Shown here piece after piece: positions 1 to 9,160 of a stretch of DNA of 64,000 nt. The first letter of the stretch is position 1. Every line of letters begins with the position of its first letter. The DNA is from Rhizobium sp. L51/94 (GTDB taxonomy: Bacteria > Pseudomonadota > Alphaproteobacteria > Rhizobiales > Rhizobiaceae). The DNA lies in the NCBI RefSeq assembly GCF_019355555.1, contig NZ_CP072143.1:1-64000 (forward strand), read 5' to 3'. The position numbers were made by a program, and so were the translations under genes. The notes beneath the pieces were generated by a model. That model was not told the origin of the DNA, made no database searches, and was given only the letters and a program-made list of their open reading frames with translations.

Positions 1-64
1 CTTTGAACGATGTCAGAGCGGTCACCAGAACGAGTGCCCCGGCCAATGTCATTGCATATCTCAT
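1..64 (-). CDS. partial exported protein (N-terminus only)
   Basis: Reading leftward from an ATG at 62-64, the first 21 codons give a basic start (MRYAM) and a hydrophobic stretch ([13 protein letters not shown]) typical of a signal peptide; the gene then leaves the window. It begins 22 bases after the stop of the exported cupin, so it is probably the last visible member of the same leftward operon (cupin, alcohol dehydrogenase, cupin, this gene). The mature protein is not visible and no function can be given. Confidence 0.5.
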   Translation of the reverse strand, partial: MRYAMTLAGALVLVTALTSFK

Positions 65-86
65 CGAAGGCTCCCCGGTTCAGTGG

Positions 87-551
87 TCAGTCGAGATACT
101 GCTCGTCCGAGACCTTCTCCATCCAGGCGACGTTCGTGCCGTCCTTCATGTTGGTGATGGCGATATGCCCGACGCCAGTCGTTGCGGTCGCACCGTGCCA
201 ATGCTTCACGTCGGGCGGGCACCAGATGACGTCACCCGGCCTCATGACGCGCTTCTCAGCGCCTTCCTCCTGCACCCAACCCGTCCCCGATGTGACGATC
301 AGGATCTGGCCTGCGGGATGCGTGTGCCATGCCGAGCGGGCGCCGGGGTCGAATGTAACGTGGCCGCCTGTATTGCTCGTGTGCTCGTTGTTGGCATAAA
401 GCGGGTCAACCGTGACTGAGCCCGTGAAGTTGGCTGCCGGTCCCTTCATCGAGGGCCGGGAGCCGCCCTGCGAGAACTGCGAAGTTTCGGCATGGGCCGA
501 GGTCGATGCGAAGAGGGCGAGAGCGATGGCAGTTGCTGTAAGCTGTTTCAT
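87..551 (-). CDS. exported cupin-domain protein
   Basis: A 154-residue single-domain cupin with a cleavable signal peptide (residues 1-21, ending SAHA). The metal-binding cupin motif 1 is seen as W-H76-T-H78-P-A-G-Q and motif 2 as [10 protein letters not shown] followed by H117-W-H119, so a mononuclear metal site in a small beta barrel is likely. AAAGGACG lies upstream of the ATG. It is a close paralogue of the cupin at 1893-2288, which has no signal peptide, so the operon makes a periplasmic and a cytoplasmic version. Proteins of this type often sit beside carboxymuconolactone-decarboxylase-like and alcohol dehydrogenase genes; the substrate is unknown. Confidence 0.9.
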   Translation of the reverse strand: MKQLTATAIALALFASTSAHAETSQFSQGGSRPSMKGPAANFTGSVTVDPLYANNEHTSNTGGHVTFDPGARSAWHTHPAGQILIVTSGTGWVQEEGAEKRVMRPGDVIWCPPDVKHWHGATATTGVGHIAITNMKDGTNVAWMEKVSDEQYLD

Positions 552-588
552 GGTTCGTCCTTTCTTGTGCGGTTAAATGGGTGCAGTC

Positions 589-1800
589 TCAGGCCTTGCG
601 GCCCGCCGACATGTCGATGACGAAACGGTAGCGAACATCCTTCGCCATGACCCGTTCGTAGGCGCGGTCGATCTGGTCGGGTGTGATCACCTCGACATCG
701 GCCTTGATGTTGCGGGCCGCGCAGTAGTCGATAACCTCCTGGGTTTCGGCGATGCCGCCTATCATCGAGCCCGCAAGGCTCTTGCGGCCGAACCCCATCA
801 GCATGCCACTGAGGCCGCCTTGCAGCGTGCCGAGCGCGCCGACATTGACCATGGTGCCATCGAGCTTCAGCGTATCGATGAAGGGCTGCATCTGGTACGG
901 CTCGGGGACTGTCGAGATAAGCAGGTCGAACTGGCCGGAGAGCCGCTTCATCGCTTCCACGTCCGTTGACAGAACAGCGTCCTTCGCGCCGAGGCGCTTG
1001 GCATCCTCGACCTTTCCGGGCGTGGCGGTGAAGACAGTCACCTGTGCCCGCCGGGCGACGGCGAGTTTGACGGCCATATGGCCAAGGCCACCCAGTCCAA
1101 CGACACCGATCTTCTGGCCGGGTTCGAGCTCCCAGTGCTGCATCGGGGAGAAGGTGGTCACGCCCGCGCACAGGATCGGCGTGAAGGCAGCCAGATCGAC
1201 GGAGGGCGGCATCCGGATGACGAACTTCTCGGTAACGACGACGGCGTCGGAATAGCCGCCAAACGTGCGACCGCCACTGATCTTGTCCGGCGCGTCGTAG
1301 GTGAATGTCGTGCCGTTGACGCAATTCTGCTCGCGGTCTGCAAGGCAGTTCTCGCAGGTGCCGCAGGACGCGACCATGCAGCCGACGCCGCCGATGTCGC
1401 CGACCTTGAACTTGGTGACGGCGCGGCCGACCGCGCGGACACGTCCGACGATCTCGTGGCCTGGCACAAGGGGATAGTTCGCCGGACCCCAGTCACTGCG
1501 GACGGAGTGGATGTCGGAATGGCAGATCCCGGCGTATAGGATATCGAGAAGCACGTCGTTTGGCCCCACGGCCCGACGTTCGATCTCGATCTGGCTGAAC
1601 TTCGATGTCGCGCTCGTTGCGGCGAAAGCTCGAACCTTGCTCGGTCCAGTGTCGACGGGCTGAGACTCCGCGCTGGACTGCGCATTGGCACTTCCAACCA
1701 TCGCCATAAGAGGCGCGGCCGCCAGTCCTGCGCCACCGATCAGCAGGCCACGGCGGCTCGTTCCAGCCCCATGCGTAAAGTCACCACACGCTTCGCACAT
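589..1800 (-). CDS. zinc-dependent alcohol dehydrogenase with Tat signal
   Basis: A 403-residue medium-chain dehydrogenase of the YahK/cinnamyl-alcohol dehydrogenase type. Catalytic zinc ligands are visible as C93 (GICHSD), H115-E116 (GHEIVG) and C211; the structural zinc loop holds C146, C149, C152 and C160; the NAD(P) Rossmann motif is GLGGLG near residue 235. The first 40 residues add a twin-arginine leader (TSRRGLLIGG at 14-23, hydrophobic core, A-N-A cleavage site), unusual for a nicotinamide-dependent enzyme. A good ribosome site (AAGGAG) precedes the ATG. It follows the cytoplasmic cupin by about 92 bases and precedes the exported cupin by 37 bases. It probably reduces aldehydes; location and physiological substrate are inference. 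Confidence 0.92.
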   Translation of the reverse strand: MCEACGDFTHGAGTSRRGLLIGGAGLAAAPLMAMVGSANAQSSAESQPVDTGPSKVRAFAATSATSKFSQIEIERRAVGPNDVLLDILYAGICHSDIHSVRSDWGPANYPLVPGHEIVGRVRAVGRAVTKFKVGDIGGVGCMVASCGTCENCLADREQNCVNGTTFTYDAPDKISGGRTFGGYSDAVVVTEKFVIRMPPSVDLAAFTPILCAGVTTFSPMQHWELEPGQKIGVVGLGGLGHMAVKLAVARRAQVTVFTATPGKVEDAKRLGAKDAVLSTDVEAMKRLSGQFDLLISTVPEPYQMQPFIDTLKLDGTMVNVGALGTLQGGLSGMLMGFGRKSLAGSMIGGIAETQEVIDYCAARNIKADVEVITPDQIDRAYERVMAKDVRYRFVIDMSAGRKA

Positions 1801-1892
1801 TCACGATCTCCTTCTTAAGGATTGGACAGCATTCTCCGATCCCGCTCCGGAAAGCCTGGCGGGTTCGATCGTCGGAATTCGCTAAATTCAGG

Positions 1893-2288
1893 TCAGCCCT
1901 GGTACTGGTCGTCCGTGACGTGTTCCATCCAGTCGACTACCTTGCCGTCGACATGCTCCTGGATCGCGATATGCGTCATCGCGGTCGTCGGGGAGGCGCC
2001 ATGCCAGTGCTTTTCGCCCGGTGGAAACCAGACGATGTCACCGGGACGGATTTCCTCGATCGGGCCGCCTTCGCGCTGCACGCGTCCAAGGCCTGCCGTC
2101 ACAACAAGCGTCTGGCCGAGCGGGTGCGTATGCCACGCCGTGCGCGCGCCCGGTTCGAACGTGACCGTTCCGGCCGAGCCGCGACGGGCGTCGTTGGCTG
2201 CAAACATGGGATCGATGCGCACCGTGCCCGTGAACCAGTCTGCCGGTCCTTTGTTCGAGGGCGTGGTGCCGTTTCTCGTGATGTCCAT
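1893..2288 (-). CDS. cytoplasmic cupin-domain protein
   Basis: A 131-residue cupin paralogous to the exported cupin at 87-551, with the same HTHPxGQ and PGDIVWFPP...HWHG motifs but no signal peptide. The frame is open upstream to 2450, but the ATG at 2286-2288 (MDITRNG) is preceded by AGGAAGGA and aligns with the family N-terminus, so the shorter start is chosen. It heads the leftward operon and is transcribed divergently from the LysR gene at 2453, the likely regulator, with about 165 bases of shared promoter region between them. Confidence 0.88.
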   Translation of the reverse strand: MDITRNGTTPSNKGPADWFTGTVRIDPMFAANDARRGSAGTVTFEPGARTAWHTHPLGQTLVVTAGLGRVQREGGPIEEIRPGDIVWFPPGEKHWHGASPTTAMTHIAIQEHVDGKVVDWMEHVTDDQYQG

Positions 2289-2452
2289 GGCCTGATCCTT
2301 CCTGCTCTTGTTGAGAAGAAAGTAGCGCAGCACATTCAGAAGGATTAGATGTCTAATTCTGCAAAGACATATGGGCACAGCACATGAATAAAATATCGCG
2401 TCGTGGCGAATTTCTGCTAGATTGACGTTCGATCGATGCGAGGTGCCCATGA
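2289..2452. promoter_or_regulatory. divergent promoter region, cupin operon / LysR gene
   Basis: This 164-base AT-richer gap separates the leftward cupin/alcohol dehydrogenase operon from the rightward LysR gene, the classic arrangement for LysR autoregulation. The stretch around 2335-2400 is markedly A/T rich compared with its surroundings and holds several candidate T-N11-A boxes, but no single one stands out by eye. The regulator-target link is inferred from gene orientation only. Confidence 0.5.
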
Positions 2453-3343
2453 ATGCTGCGTGAGAATGTCAACGATCTGCTCGCGTTTCTCGTCGTCGCC
2501 CGTGAGCGTAGCTTCACCAAGGCTGCAGCGAAATTGGGTGTCTCGCAGTCGGGCCTGAGCCATACCGTCCGCGGCCTCGAGGAGCGTCTCGGCTTGCGCC
2601 TCCTGACGCGAACGACCCGCAGCGTTGCGGCCACGCCGGAAGGCCAGCGCCTGCTGACAATGGTCGGCCCGCGCTTCGAAGAGATCGAGCGCGAACTGAT
2701 CGCGCTGACGGATCTGCGGGAGAAGCCTGCCGGAACCATCCGCATCACCGCAGAAGACTTTGCGATCGACCATGTTCTCTGGCCGAAGCTCCGAGAGGTG
2801 CTGCATGAGTATCCCGACATCAAGGTGGAGTTCGTCGTCGACTATGGCTTGGTCGACATCGTCGCCGAGCGCTTCGATGCTGGCGTCCGTCTCGGCGAGA
2901 TCGTGTCACAGGGAATGATTGCGGTGCGGATCAGTCCGGAACAGCGAATGGTGGTTATCGGATCGCCGGATTATCTTGAGCGGAACCCCGCGCCAGTGGT
3001 TCCACAGGATCTGACGCACCACAACTGCATCAATCTCCGCCTGCCGACCAGGGGCGGATTGTATGTCTGGGAGTTCGAGAAGGAGAAGCAGGAGCTCCGG
3101 GTGCGGGTAGATGGCCAGATGACCTGCAACGGCATTACTCAGATCAGGAACATGGCGATCGATGGATTCGGTCTGGGCTTCATTCCCGAAGGGCTTGCCG
3201 CACCTGAGATCGAGGCAGGACGGTTGGTCGAGGTGCTGGGTGATTGGTGTCCTTATTATCCAGGATACCATCTGGTCTATCCGAGCCGGCGACAGTCTTC
3301 CGCGGCGTTCAAGGTCGTCGTCGATGCCCTCCGTGACCGATAG
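2453..3343 (+). CDS. LysR-family transcriptional regulator
   Basis: A 296-residue regulator with the usual winged-helix N-terminus (residues 5-64, including [20 protein letters not shown]) and a periplasmic-binding-like effector domain (about 90-290). The ATG at 2453 is the only plausible start because the alternative ATG three bases earlier runs into a stop. It is divergent from the cupin/alcohol dehydrogenase operon and convergent with the carboxymuconolactone-decarboxylase gene. It belongs to the subgroup that commonly controls aldo/keto reductase and dehydrogenase genes, and its C-terminal half resembles the LysR relic at 7920-8300. Confidence 0.93.
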   Translation: MLRENVNDLLAFLVVARERSFTKAAAKLGVSQSGLSHTVRGLEERLGLRLLTRTTRSVAATPEGQRLLTMVGPRFEEIERELIALTDLREKPAGTIRITAEDFAIDHVLWPKLREVLHEYPDIKVEFVVDYGLVDIVAERFDAGVRLGEIVSQGMIAVRISPEQRMVVIGSPDYLERNPAPVVPQDLTHHNCINLRLPTRGGLYVWEFEKEKQELRVRVDGQMTCNGITQIRNMAIDGFGLGFIPEGLAAPEIEAGRLVEVLGDWCPYYPGYHLVYPSRRQSSAAFKVVVDALRDR

Positions 3344-3393
3344 TGATCGTGCCCGAGTCACTCGGAAGGGGGCACGATATCGCCGCGGCGAGA

Positions 3394-4179
3394 TTAGCTC
3401 GGCCGCTTTTCGAACACGTCCTTGACCACGGGAACAGCGGAAAAGACGTTTGGCCATCCGGCGTAGAAAGTGAGCTGGGTCAGCATTTCCGAGGCCTGAT
3501 CCTGTGTCAGCCCGGCATTCATCGCGCGGTTGAGATGGTAAGTGATCTGACCAACCTGGCCGGACGCGATCAGGGACGTTACGGTGATGAGGCTGCGATC
3601 GCGTGGCGCAAGACCGGGACGAAGCCAGAGATCCCTAAATAGGACACCGTTTGTATATTCCACAACGCCCTGTGAAACGGGTCCGACGTTATTCTCGACC
3701 CCCTTTGCGCGCTCGGCATCTGCAGCTTCATCTAGTTGGAGTGGAGCAGGGGATGCGTCGGGGATCTGGTCCGCGCCGATGCCGCGTGCGGCGAAGACCT
3801 GAGCGGCCACAGTAACTGCGCCGGTTGCGTTCCCCCAACCCGAATAGAAGGCGAGGTGGGTAATGATCTCCGAGAGCTCTACTGGCGTGACCCCGTTGTC
3901 GAGCGCCAGGTTGAAGTGGTACGGCATCTCGACTGGCTGGTTCCGGGCGATCAGGGCTGCAACCGTGATGACGCTGCGGTCACGCGGCGAAAGACCTGGT
4001 CGCTTCCAGAGGTCGCCGAGCAGAACTCCCTGCGTGTATTTGGCCAGAGCGGGTGAGACCGACTGAACGTCGGCCATGGTGACGGGCACAGACCCGAGAC
4101 GCTTCTTGTCCTCATCGGCAAGCGCCGGGAGCGAGGCAGCTAGCGTCATTGAGAGAGCCGTAGCGGCAAGCTTGTTCAT
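3394..4179 (-). CDS. exported double carboxymuconolactone-decarboxylase-like protein
   Basis: A 261-residue protein with a signal peptide (residues 1-21, ending LPALA) followed by two repeats of the alpha-helical CMD domain; both contain the signature LWxRPGLxPRDRSxITV and a Y-H-x-N-x-A segment. The AhpD-type CxxC redox pair is absent, so peroxidase-reductase activity is unlikely. The frame opens at 4191, but the ATG at 4177-4179 follows GGAAACGGA and starts the signal peptide, so it is preferred. It lies 54 bases downstream of the aldo/keto reductase on the same strand and is probably co-transcribed. Its reaction is unknown. Confidence 0.88.
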   Translation of the reverse strand: MNKLAATALSMTLAASLPALADEDKKRLGSVPVTMADVQSVSPALAKYTQGVLLGDLWKRPGLSPRDRSVITVAALIARNQPVEMPYHFNLALDNGVTPVELSEIITHLAFYSGWGNATGAVTVAAQVFAARGIGADQIPDASPAPLQLDEAADAERAKGVENNVGPVSQGVVEYTNGVLFRDLWLRPGLAPRDRSLITVTSLIASGQVGQITYHLNRAMNAGLTQDQASEMLTQLTFYAGWPNVFSAVPVVKDVFEKRPS

Positions 4180-4245
4180 TTCCGTTTCCATTCAAATATG
4201 GGCTCGTTCGGAGCCGGGCGGCGTCCGGTCGATTTCTCGGCATGA

Positions 4246-5232
4246 TTACCAAGCATAGGCTTCCGGTGCGCCGACCCCGTATCCCGGCCAGATCTCGTCG
4301 AGGCGATCGAGCGTGTCTTGAGACAGGGTAACGTCCAACGCTCCGAGATTCTCGATAAGTTGCTCGACGGTGCGCGGACCAGTGATGGGAGCGGTGACGA
4401 CAGGATTTTGCAGCAGCCAAGCCAGCGCCACGTTCGCAGGCTGCTCGCCGATGTTCCGGCAGAGCGCCTCGTAGGCTTCCAGTTGGGGACGGAACTTATC
4501 GATCTGCCTCGTGACCTTGGGTTTGGAGCGGCGACCATCAGCCGCCTTCTGCAGGATCCCTCCGAGCAGTCCACCGCCAAGCGGGCTCCAGGCAACCAAT
4601 CCCAAACCGTAGTGGCGGCAGGCCGGAATGACTTCCAGTTCGACGGTCCGCGCCGTCAGATTGTAGAGGCTCTGCTCGGAAACAAGACCGAGGAAATCGC
4701 GGGCCTGCGCCTTCGATTGAGCCGTGGCGATGTCCCATCCGGCGAAGTTGCTGGATCCGACATAGAGAACCTTGCCCTGTTGAACGAGCAGTTCCATCGC
4801 CTGCCAGATCTCCTCCCACGGAGTGTTCCGGTCGATATGGTGCATCTGGTAGATGTCGATGTGGTCCGTCTGCAGACGGCGCAGACTGTCCTCGCAGGCC
4901 TTCCGAATATGGTAGGCGGACAGGTATTTATCATTCGGACCAACCTCCATCGGCTGGTAGACCTTGGTGGCGAGAACGATCTTCTCCCGGCGTCCGCCTT
5001 GGGCAAGCCATCGTCCGATGATCTCCTCGGAAATGCCCCAGCCCTTCTTCATGTCTGGCGCGTTCGGTCCGCCATAGACATCTGCGGTGTCGAAGTAGTT
5101 GATGCCGACCTCCTGCGCCTTATCCATGATCTCGAAGCTCGTCGCCTCGTCGGTGAATTCACCGAAATTCATGGTTCCCAAGCAGAGCGGGCTGACTTTG
5201 AGGCCTGTGCGGCCGAGATGTCTGTATTCCAT
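4246..5232 (-). CDS. aldo/keto reductase
   Basis: A 328-residue NADPH-dependent (alpha/beta)8 oxidoreductase. The catalytic tetrad is visible as D48 (FDTADVYGG), Y53, K90 and H131 (YQMHHID), and the C-terminal cofactor site reads PITGPRTVEQL. AAGGACG lies just upstream of the ATG at 5232. Length and layout fit the AKR11/12-like bacterial group (YhdN/Tas type). The neighbourhood of alcohol dehydrogenase, cupins and glucose dehydrogenase suggests carbonyl detoxification or sugar-aldehyde reduction, but the substrate cannot be read from the sequence. Confidence 0.93.
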   Translation of the reverse strand: MEYRHLGRTGLKVSPLCLGTMNFGEFTDEATSFEIMDKAQEVGINYFDTADVYGGPNAPDMKKGWGISEEIIGRWLAQGGRREKIVLATKVYQPMEVGPNDKYLSAYHIRKACEDSLRRLQTDHIDIYQMHHIDRNTPWEEIWQAMELLVQQGKVLYVGSSNFAGWDIATAQSKAQARDFLGLVSEQSLYNLTARTVELEVIPACRHYGLGLVAWSPLGGGLLGGILQKAADGRRSKPKVTRQIDKFRPQLEAYEALCRNIGEQPANVALAWLLQNPVVTAPITGPRTVEQLIENLGALDVTLSQDTLDRLDEIWPGYGVGAPEAYAW

Positions 5233-5326
5233 GTCAAAGCGTCCTTAATATTGCATTTAAGATTCGGTTGGAACATTGAGCAGAGCTCTGGCGACGCATG
5301 GTGACGCCAGGAGGTCGTCCACTTAG

Positions 5327-7837
5327 TTATTTTGGAAGCGCAAAGGCCACGACGTAGTCACCCATCTTCTTGCTGGCACCCGTCCCGCCGGCGCTGATCA
5401 GCACGAACTGCCGACCGCTTTGCGGCGAGACATAGGTCATGGGCGTCGTTTCTGCCCCGACCGGCAGGCGCCCCTTCCACAATTCCTGGCCGGTGCGCAC
5501 ATTGATTGCGCGCAGGTAGTAGTCCTGTGTGCCAGCCATGAAGATTATTCCGCTGGAGGTCGTCACGGGGCCACCGCGCGTCGGCATTCCGATCGGAATG
5601 GGCAGGTGTGTCGGCATGTTGAGCGGGCCGAGATCTTCCGCGGTGCCCATCGGCATCTGCCAGGCGATCTTGCGCGTGGCGAGATCGATGGCCGTGAGAG
5701 TGCCGAACGGTGGTGCCTGGCAAGGCGTGCCGAGTACTGATGTGAATGTGCCCTGCTCGATGCCCCAAGGCGTACCTGCTTGCCTGCCACCAGCTCCTTC
5801 CGACCCTGGACCACTGTGGGTGGCGTCGAACTCAGTGCGAGGGACAAGACGGCTGGTGGTGCCGGTGCGGATATCGTTGACGATGAGATAGCCGAGGTTT
5901 TCCGCAATAGAAACAGAGCCCCAGTTCATGCCGCCAAACCAGCCGGGAAAGTGGATGGTGGTTTTGGCGCTAGGAGGCGTGAACGGGCCCTCGTATCGCG
6001 CCTTCTTGAAAGCGATGCGGCAGGCCAACTGGTCGAGCGGTGTCATCCCCCACATACGCGCCTCGGTGAGATGCTCCACGCCGATGGTGGGCATGCCCAA
6101 CGAGAACGGTTGCGTCGGCGAGGTGTGATCGTCGGCGACGCCGCCTTGAGGAACAGGTCGTTCCTGAACGTCGGCAATCGGACTTCCGGTCCGCCGATCA
6201 AGCATGAATATCTGGCCGGTCTTGGTTGTCTGGATCAGGGCTGGAATGGTGCTGCCATTGCCATCCGGGACATCATAAAGCGCCGGCTGCGACGGGACGT
6301 CGAAGTCCCAGATGTCGTGATGCACCGTCTGGAAGCGCCACCGCTCGCGACCGGTTGCCAGATCCAGTGCTACGATTGATGAAGAATATCGCTCGTCCGC
6401 TTTGGTGCGATGGCCGCCCCAGAAATCAGGTGTCGCGTTCCCGGTCGGCAGATAGATCAGCCCAAGTGCATCGTCATAGGCAGGTGTCGACCAGACGTTG
6501 GGCGTTCCGCGCGAGTAGTCTTCGCCCGCTGGCGGGAGGCCTGTAATGTTGGGGTTGCCAAGATCCCAGGCCCAGACAAGCGCTCCGGTGCGCACGTCGA
6601 AAGCGCGCACGACGCCGGATGGCTCATTGACCTCTGCATTGTCCCACACAAGACCACCGACGATGATCAGATTACGGGCAATCGTTGGTGCGGCAGTGGG
6701 AAAGTAGAAGCCCGGTTTGACGTTGCCCATGCCAGCGCCAAGATTGACAACGCCGTTGTCGCCGAAGTCGGTGCATGGCGCGCCCGTCGACGCATCGAGT
6801 GCCACGATGCGCGCATCCACCGTGGTGGAGATAATACGGCGGGTGCACAAGGCAGAGCTCGATGATGCTGCGGAAGCCCGCTGCGTTCCGGTCGATGAGG
6901 CGTCGTGATATCCGACGCCACGGCAACGCGGACGGTTGTTTCCGGTCGCCTTGGCATCGAACCGCCAACGCTCCTGCCCAGTTTCCGGATCCAGCGCGAA
7001 GATGGCGTTTGATTGGGTGCAGCCATATAGCAGCCCGTTCACAAATAGCGGCGTTGTGACAAAACCCTCGCCCTTGTCCGGGTTGGGGATTTCACCCGTG
7101 CGGTAGGTCCAGGCGACTCGCAGGCCTGAGACATTGTCAGGAGTAATCTGATCAATTGGGGCATAGCGTGTGCCAGAGGGTGTTCGGCCCCAATAGGACC
7201 AATTGGTGCCTGCAGTCGGACCAACAGCGGCGCCAGGAACAGGCTGCGGCGCGGCATCTGCGGTCACGATTGGATGAGGCTGGAAGGCCGAATATGTGGA
7301 CGCGGCAAGAGCAAGAAGGATAACAGCCGCCAAACCGTAGGAAGGAGCCTTGAACCGTCGGCGCGAACCACGGAGCAGGGCAGGCGTAACCAGCAGAACG
7401 GGCAGAGCAATGACAGCAGGCGCAAAAAGCCGGGACACGAGCGGCCAAAAGTCGAACCCGACTTCCCATATCGCCCACACAATCGTAGCGGAAAACACGA
7501 TAAGGAAAACAGCGGCCCCTGAAGGTCGCCGTCGAGCAATGAGATAACCGGAGGCAAGGAGTGCCGCACCAGCCAGAGCGAAATACCACGATCCTCCAAG
7601 AGTGATCAGGTATAAGCCGCCAATGGCCAGGAAAAGGCCGATTGCGATGATGAGAACGCCGAGGCCAGCAAGCGCAACTACCCCAGCTCGTGTGGAAAGT
7701 GAATGAGAAATTTTTCTTCTCCCTGTATTATAGGCCCGGGCACGACGGCGCGCGCCGGCCATATGCCTTGAAGCTAACATGGAGGATTCATGCCGACTAT
7801 TTCGTGATTCATGCATAAACATATGCACGGCACGCAT
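5327..7837 (-). CDS. gcd: membrane-bound PQQ-dependent glucose dehydrogenase
   Basis: The mature-like part matches quinoprotein glucose dehydrogenase (EC 1.1.5.2): an N-terminal block of about five membrane helices (residues 49-175) followed by a periplasmic eight-bladed propeller with repeated tryptophan-docking motifs (for example GxxRWRFDAKATGNN, GRERWRFQTVHHDIWDFDVP, GQELWKGRLP) that holds PQQ. It oxidises aldoses to lactones and passes electrons to ubiquinone. At 836 residues it is about 40 longer than typical Gcd; the first 40-45 residues are basic and no clear ribosome site precedes the most upstream ATG, so the start is probably one of the internal ATGs near 7762-7781. No PQQ synthesis genes are in the window. 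Confidence 0.92.
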   Translation of the reverse strand: MRAVHMFMHESRNSRHESSMLASRHMAGARRRARAYNTGRRKISHSLSTRAGVVALAGLGVLIIAIGLFLAIGGLYLITLGGSWYFALAGAALLASGYLIARRRPSGAAVFLIVFSATIVWAIWEVGFDFWPLVSRLFAPAVIALPVLLVTPALLRGSRRRFKAPSYGLAAVILLALAASTYSAFQPHPIVTADAAPQPVPGAAVGPTAGTNWSYWGRTPSGTRYAPIDQITPDNVSGLRVAWTYRTGEIPNPDKGEGFVTTPLFVNGLLYGCTQSNAIFALDPETGQERWRFDAKATGNNRPRCRGVGYHDASSTGTQRASAASSSSALCTRRIISTTVDARIVALDASTGAPCTDFGDNGVVNLGAGMGNVKPGFYFPTAAPTIARNLIIVGGLVWDNAEVNEPSGVVRAFDVRTGALVWAWDLGNPNITGLPPAGEDYSRGTPNVWSTPAYDDALGLIYLPTGNATPDFWGGHRTKADERYSSSIVALDLATGRERWRFQTVHHDIWDFDVPSQPALYDVPDGNGSTIPALIQTTKTGQIFMLDRRTGSPIADVQERPVPQGGVADDHTSPTQPFSLGMPTIGVEHLTEARMWGMTPLDQLACRIAFKKARYEGPFTPPSAKTTIHFPGWFGGMNWGSVSIAENLGYLIVNDIRTGTTSRLVPRTEFDATHSGPGSEGAGGRQAGTPWGIEQGTFTSVLGTPCQAPPFGTLTAIDLATRKIAWQMPMGTAEDLGPLNMPTHLPIPIGMPTRGGPVTTSSGIIFMAGTQDYYLRAINVRTGQELWKGRLPVGAETTPMTYVSPQSGRQFVLISAGGTGASKKMGDYVVAFALPK

Positions 7838-7919
7838 GAATTGAGGTATTTGGGTTCAGATGGAGATCATCGTTGATGGAGCGCGCATTGTTGATCGAAA
7901 AGGTGGCCAGCCCTCTGCG

Positions 7920-8300
7920 CTAGATGCGATACCGTAGTGCATCAACGAATGCGGAAAACGCGGGGGATGCCTGACGACGGTTCGGATAGTAGAGATGAAA
8001 TCCTGAAAAATACGGGCACCAGTCAGCTAGAACTTCTTACTAGCCTGCCGTCTGCTAAATGTGGAGCGGCAGGTTCCTCAGGCACATTGTTAGTCCTAAC
8101 CCTTAGATGGCGCCGTTCATGACATGCATGATAATGGTGAAAACGAGTTGTCCGTTGCCCTTGACCGTAAACTCCTTTCCATCCTGAACAAACTCCCAGG
8201 CGTAAATCGCGCCGGAAGGCTTGTGGCGAATATTGACGCACGCGTGATCGATTATTTTATACGGTGTGACAGGTACATTGTGACGCTGAAAATACAATTG
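7920..8300 (-). pseudogene. LysR regulator relic (C-terminal domain)
   Basis: Three reading frames on this strand give consecutive pieces of a LysR effector domain: YFQRHNVPVTPYKIIDH and CVNIRHKPSGAIYAWEF (to about 8103), then APHLADGRLV, then DWCPYFSGFHLYYPNRRQ to a TAG at 7920-7922. The order and spacing match the C-terminus of the LysR protein at 2453-3343 and its relatives. The HTH half is missing and there are at least two frameshifts, so it cannot make a regulator. It lies upstream of gcd and may be the remnant of that gene's former regulator (inference). Confidence 0.8.
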
Positions 8301-8434
8301 GCAAGGTCGTAAGTAGTGCTGTGAGGCTTCAGCAATCACGTCGCCTAGATTGACCTGCCGGTTCTGATCTTATGGCATAGTGTGGCGACCTTCGTGTTGA
8401 CCACGGACAGAAGAATGATTCTGGTGACGAGATT

Positions 8435-8905
8435 TTGGCATCGGAGGGTACTGACGAACAAAGGCCCATTACAGAAGCACTACTTTGGCAGTTTGAGGCA
8501 AGGCTGGTATGCGATGATTTTCGGTCTCTGCATTGGGAGCGCGATATGGCCGTTTTGGATACGGAGCATTCAGCATTTTTGCAGCCATTTTTGGACCAGC
8601 TGGGAAACAAGAAACGATGACAGATGTGTCCGCTTTACCTATCCGGGCTCATCGGTCCCGGTGACCGCAAGAGCATCGAGCCGATGGCGGAACGGTTTGC
8701 TCCAGGCAAGTATGACCGCCTCCACCATTTCATTGCCGACAGCGTTTGGGATGCTGTGCCTCTTGAGACCGAGCTTGACAGGCTGACAGGATCGTTGGTG
8801 CATCCGATGCGTTTCTGGTGATTGATAACACCGATCTGCCTAAAAAGGGCGATCACTCGGTCGGGGTCGCGCGCAACGGGCAAGCCATTTTTCTTGCTGC
8901 GATGA
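8435..8905 (+). pseudogene. IS701-family transposase relic
   Basis: The frame gives RSLHWERDMAVLDTEHSAF..., then an in-frame TGA at 8618-8620, then MCPLYLSGLIGPGDRKSIEPM and YDRLHHFIADSVWDAVPLE, and after a frameshift near 8815 LVIDNTDLPKKGDHSVGVA. These are characteristic N-terminal segments of the DDE transposases of the IS701 group (the D-D-T/S-x-L-PKKG-x-HSVGVA block carries a catalytic Asp). One nonsense codon, one frameshift and loss of everything after SVGVA show a dead fragment. It abuts the malate synthase relic. Terminal repeats were not identified. Confidence 0.8.
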
Positions 8906-8983
8906 GCATTCGACTTGTTGATCCGCGCCGAACCGAACCGGTTTTTCCCGGATCGAGTACCTCTGAGTGCGAAATCGTCAACC

Positions 8984-9148
8984 CGTCAGAATGCAGGCGA
9001 TCCGCTCTACCAGCCGATGGCAAAGGACTACGATACTTCCATCGCGTTCCAGGCGGCGCTGGAACTGGTGCTCGAAGGCCGCAATCAGCCCAACGGCTAC
9101 ACCGAGCCTGTCCTGCACCGCCGGCGGATCGCGCTGAAAGCTGCGTGA
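8984..9148 (+). pseudogene. glcB: malate synthase G relic (C-terminus)
   Basis: The frame from [17 protein letters not shown] through [18 protein letters not shown] and [16 protein letters not shown] to the TGA at 9146 reads like the last 54 residues of malate synthase G, the glyoxylate-cycle enzyme joining acetyl-CoA and glyoxylate. Only this C-terminus remains; upstream sequence switches abruptly to the IS701 relic, suggesting IS-mediated deletion. The terminator hairpin at 9161-9198 is still present. Assignment rests on motif recognition from memory. Confidence 0.65.
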
Positions 9149-9160
9149 GCCCATAGCTGT

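Noticed and set aside
5420-7547. Many open frames opposite gcd
   Set aside because: Antisense shadows of a GC-rich, well-conserved gene.
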